DNA from: Sepioteuthis lessoniana
Taxonomy: Eukaryota > Mollusca > Cephalopoda > Myopsida > Loliginidae
Direction of reading: 5' to 3'
DNA length: 64,000 bases
Assembly (NCBI GenBank): GCA_963585895.1
Contig: OY757921.1
Span: 87,207,307-87,271,306, forward strand
Part shown: piece after piece, positions 63,230-64,000 of the stretch
Position numbering within the stretch: the first letter of the stretch is position 1
How the letters are laid out: every line of letters begins with the position of its first letter
The notes under the pieces: model-generated
What the model was told of the DNA's origin: nothing
The model's input: only the letters and a program-made list of their open reading frames with translations
Database searches by the model: none
Translations under genes and position numbers: made by a program

Positions 63230-63640
63230 TTGTTACGTTTCGCTCTGGTCAAACAAATGACAACTCGTAATACGTATAAAAAATATATTTATTTCCTCAA
63301 CGGACGTTTGTGTGAAGTAGGAGCAACCGTTCGTCTATGAGGCCTGGACACTTCGGTGTAAGTTAGACGATGGCCGAGAAAGCGCACACAGGGTAACGAC
63401 GGGACAAGCTTGAGTGAACAGCGGAATTTTCCCTGCCTTCCGTTCAAAATCGTCGAACTTATATTACCATCAAACTCCCACGCGGAGATATGGACACGCC
63501 TATTCGCCCACGCAATCTCCTCCCATAAATGGCCAATGGAACATGCAACTTCCGTCCTTTTTGGAATGACAAGTGTTGATCATCATCGTGCGGAAATCAC
63601 TGTCATGCAGTTCACAGGTCACCCTCTTCTGGAGCATCAC
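63230..63640 (-). mobile_element. LTR-like end
   Basis: Minus strand ends '...cagagcgaaacgtaaca' at about 63230. AATAAA lies about 50 bp upstream ('ggaaataaatat', about 63290) and a TATA-like 'gtaatataagttcg' at about 63455. Length and spacing fit an LTR 3' half. The outer border is not visible. The 167-codon plus-strand frame (63410-63913) crosses this unit and a SINE E piece, and is not a gene. Confidence 0.45.
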
Positions 63641-63837
63641 TTTGTGATTGTACCGAGGAATTTTAACCTCGTCCCATATTGTCAGCCAAGCTGTATTTTA
63701 CAGTATTCCTGTCGAAGGATTTCATATGAACTACCTGTAACCATATCGTCTGCGGCTCGCTTAAACAAACATCGTGTTTATTTCCCGAAAGGATTAGTCA
63801 GTCTCAGGTTTAGGTTGGAAATGTATAAACCATGGGC

Positions 63838-63885
63838 TTGTCTCTTTGGTATAACTCGACCTGGGATTGAACCTCGGTCTTTTAT
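63838..63885 (-). mobile_element. SINE E fragment
   Basis: 'tttggtataactcgacctgg' and 'gattgaacctcggtct' match the B-box side of E. Confidence 0.75.
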
Positions 63886-64000
63886 ATTAAATATCACTCT
63901 TAAAACGTATTAGATCTGGTATATTGTTCTATATTATATATTGTATTCTAAATATCACACTCATAAACGGAATCAGGTTGTAGATTATTATATATTACCT

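Noticed and set aside
63410-63913. Longest continuous open frame (167 codons)
   Set aside because: It crosses an LTR-like unit in antisense and ends in a SINE E fragment ('FGITRPGIEPRSF' is the SINE B-box side). No domain, no context.

Overview
This window is repeat-dense, AT-rich animal DNA with no convincing host protein-coding gene. No long open frame is intact, and every protein similarity I can read belongs to a mobile element. Long (TA)n and (CA/GT)n tracts, tRNA-derived SINEs with exchangeable 3' ends, several LINE lineages, Tc1/mariner elements and LTR-like pieces suggest a lophotrochozoan, most likely a mollusc (a cephalopod is plausible, a gastropod cannot be excluded). This assignment is inference; no taxon-specific gene is present.

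Layout. 0-4 kb: SINE remnants, a hammerhead-type repeat (family J) and unassigned DNA. 4.2-5.2 kb: a deleted mariner. 5.5-15 kb: composite repeat D, SINE pieces, inverted repeats, a Tc1 relic, many microsatellites and an RTE-like LINE end (14.4-15.3 kb). 15-27 kb: SINE E, a Tc1-like relic, two copies of a GC-richer LTR-like repeat G, an inverted duplication with a hammerhead core (19.6-19.8 kb), an unknown open stretch (20.95-21.35 kb), a 52-bp tandem repeat broken by a SINE and a mariner (22.6-24.2 kb), a tandem J dimer (25 kb) and a SINE with an 18-bp target duplication (26.8-27.1 kb). 28-32 kb: SINE B, an RTE-like LINE end, hammerhead element K with a 389-bp direct-repeat period, and a nearly full-length but inactive Tc1 element. 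33.8-36.5 kb: two opposed arrays of a 27-bp satellite around a palindrome. 37-45 kb: SINE A and D copies, an LTR-like unit and a second LINE lineage. 46-57 kb: two more mariners, another G pair, an intact hammerhead core, a foldback of about 1 kb and a LINE RT relic. 57-64 kb: a SINE split by an insertion, an RNase H-bearing LINE split by an insertion, nested SINEs and an LTR-like end.

How the parts fit. The most unusual component is a set of short elements with tRNA-like A and B boxes followed closely by a type I hammerhead ribozyme core and then (TA)n (families J and K). Two J copies and the K copy have complete cores. A second relationship is that the RNase H LINE (58.7-60.3 kb) ends in a 3' stem-loop that is also the 3' end of SINE B and of repeat D. 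This suggests that B and D use the LINE's retrotransposition machinery. SINE A and SINE B share a tRNA-like head and core but have different 3' ends. Direct repeats of 10-18 bp around six SINE copies give a readable order of nested insertions.

Coordinates of repeat borders are usually good to about 10 bp where target duplications or terminal inverted repeats are visible, and to about 30-50 bp otherwise. All similarities come from reading the sequence; no database search was run.
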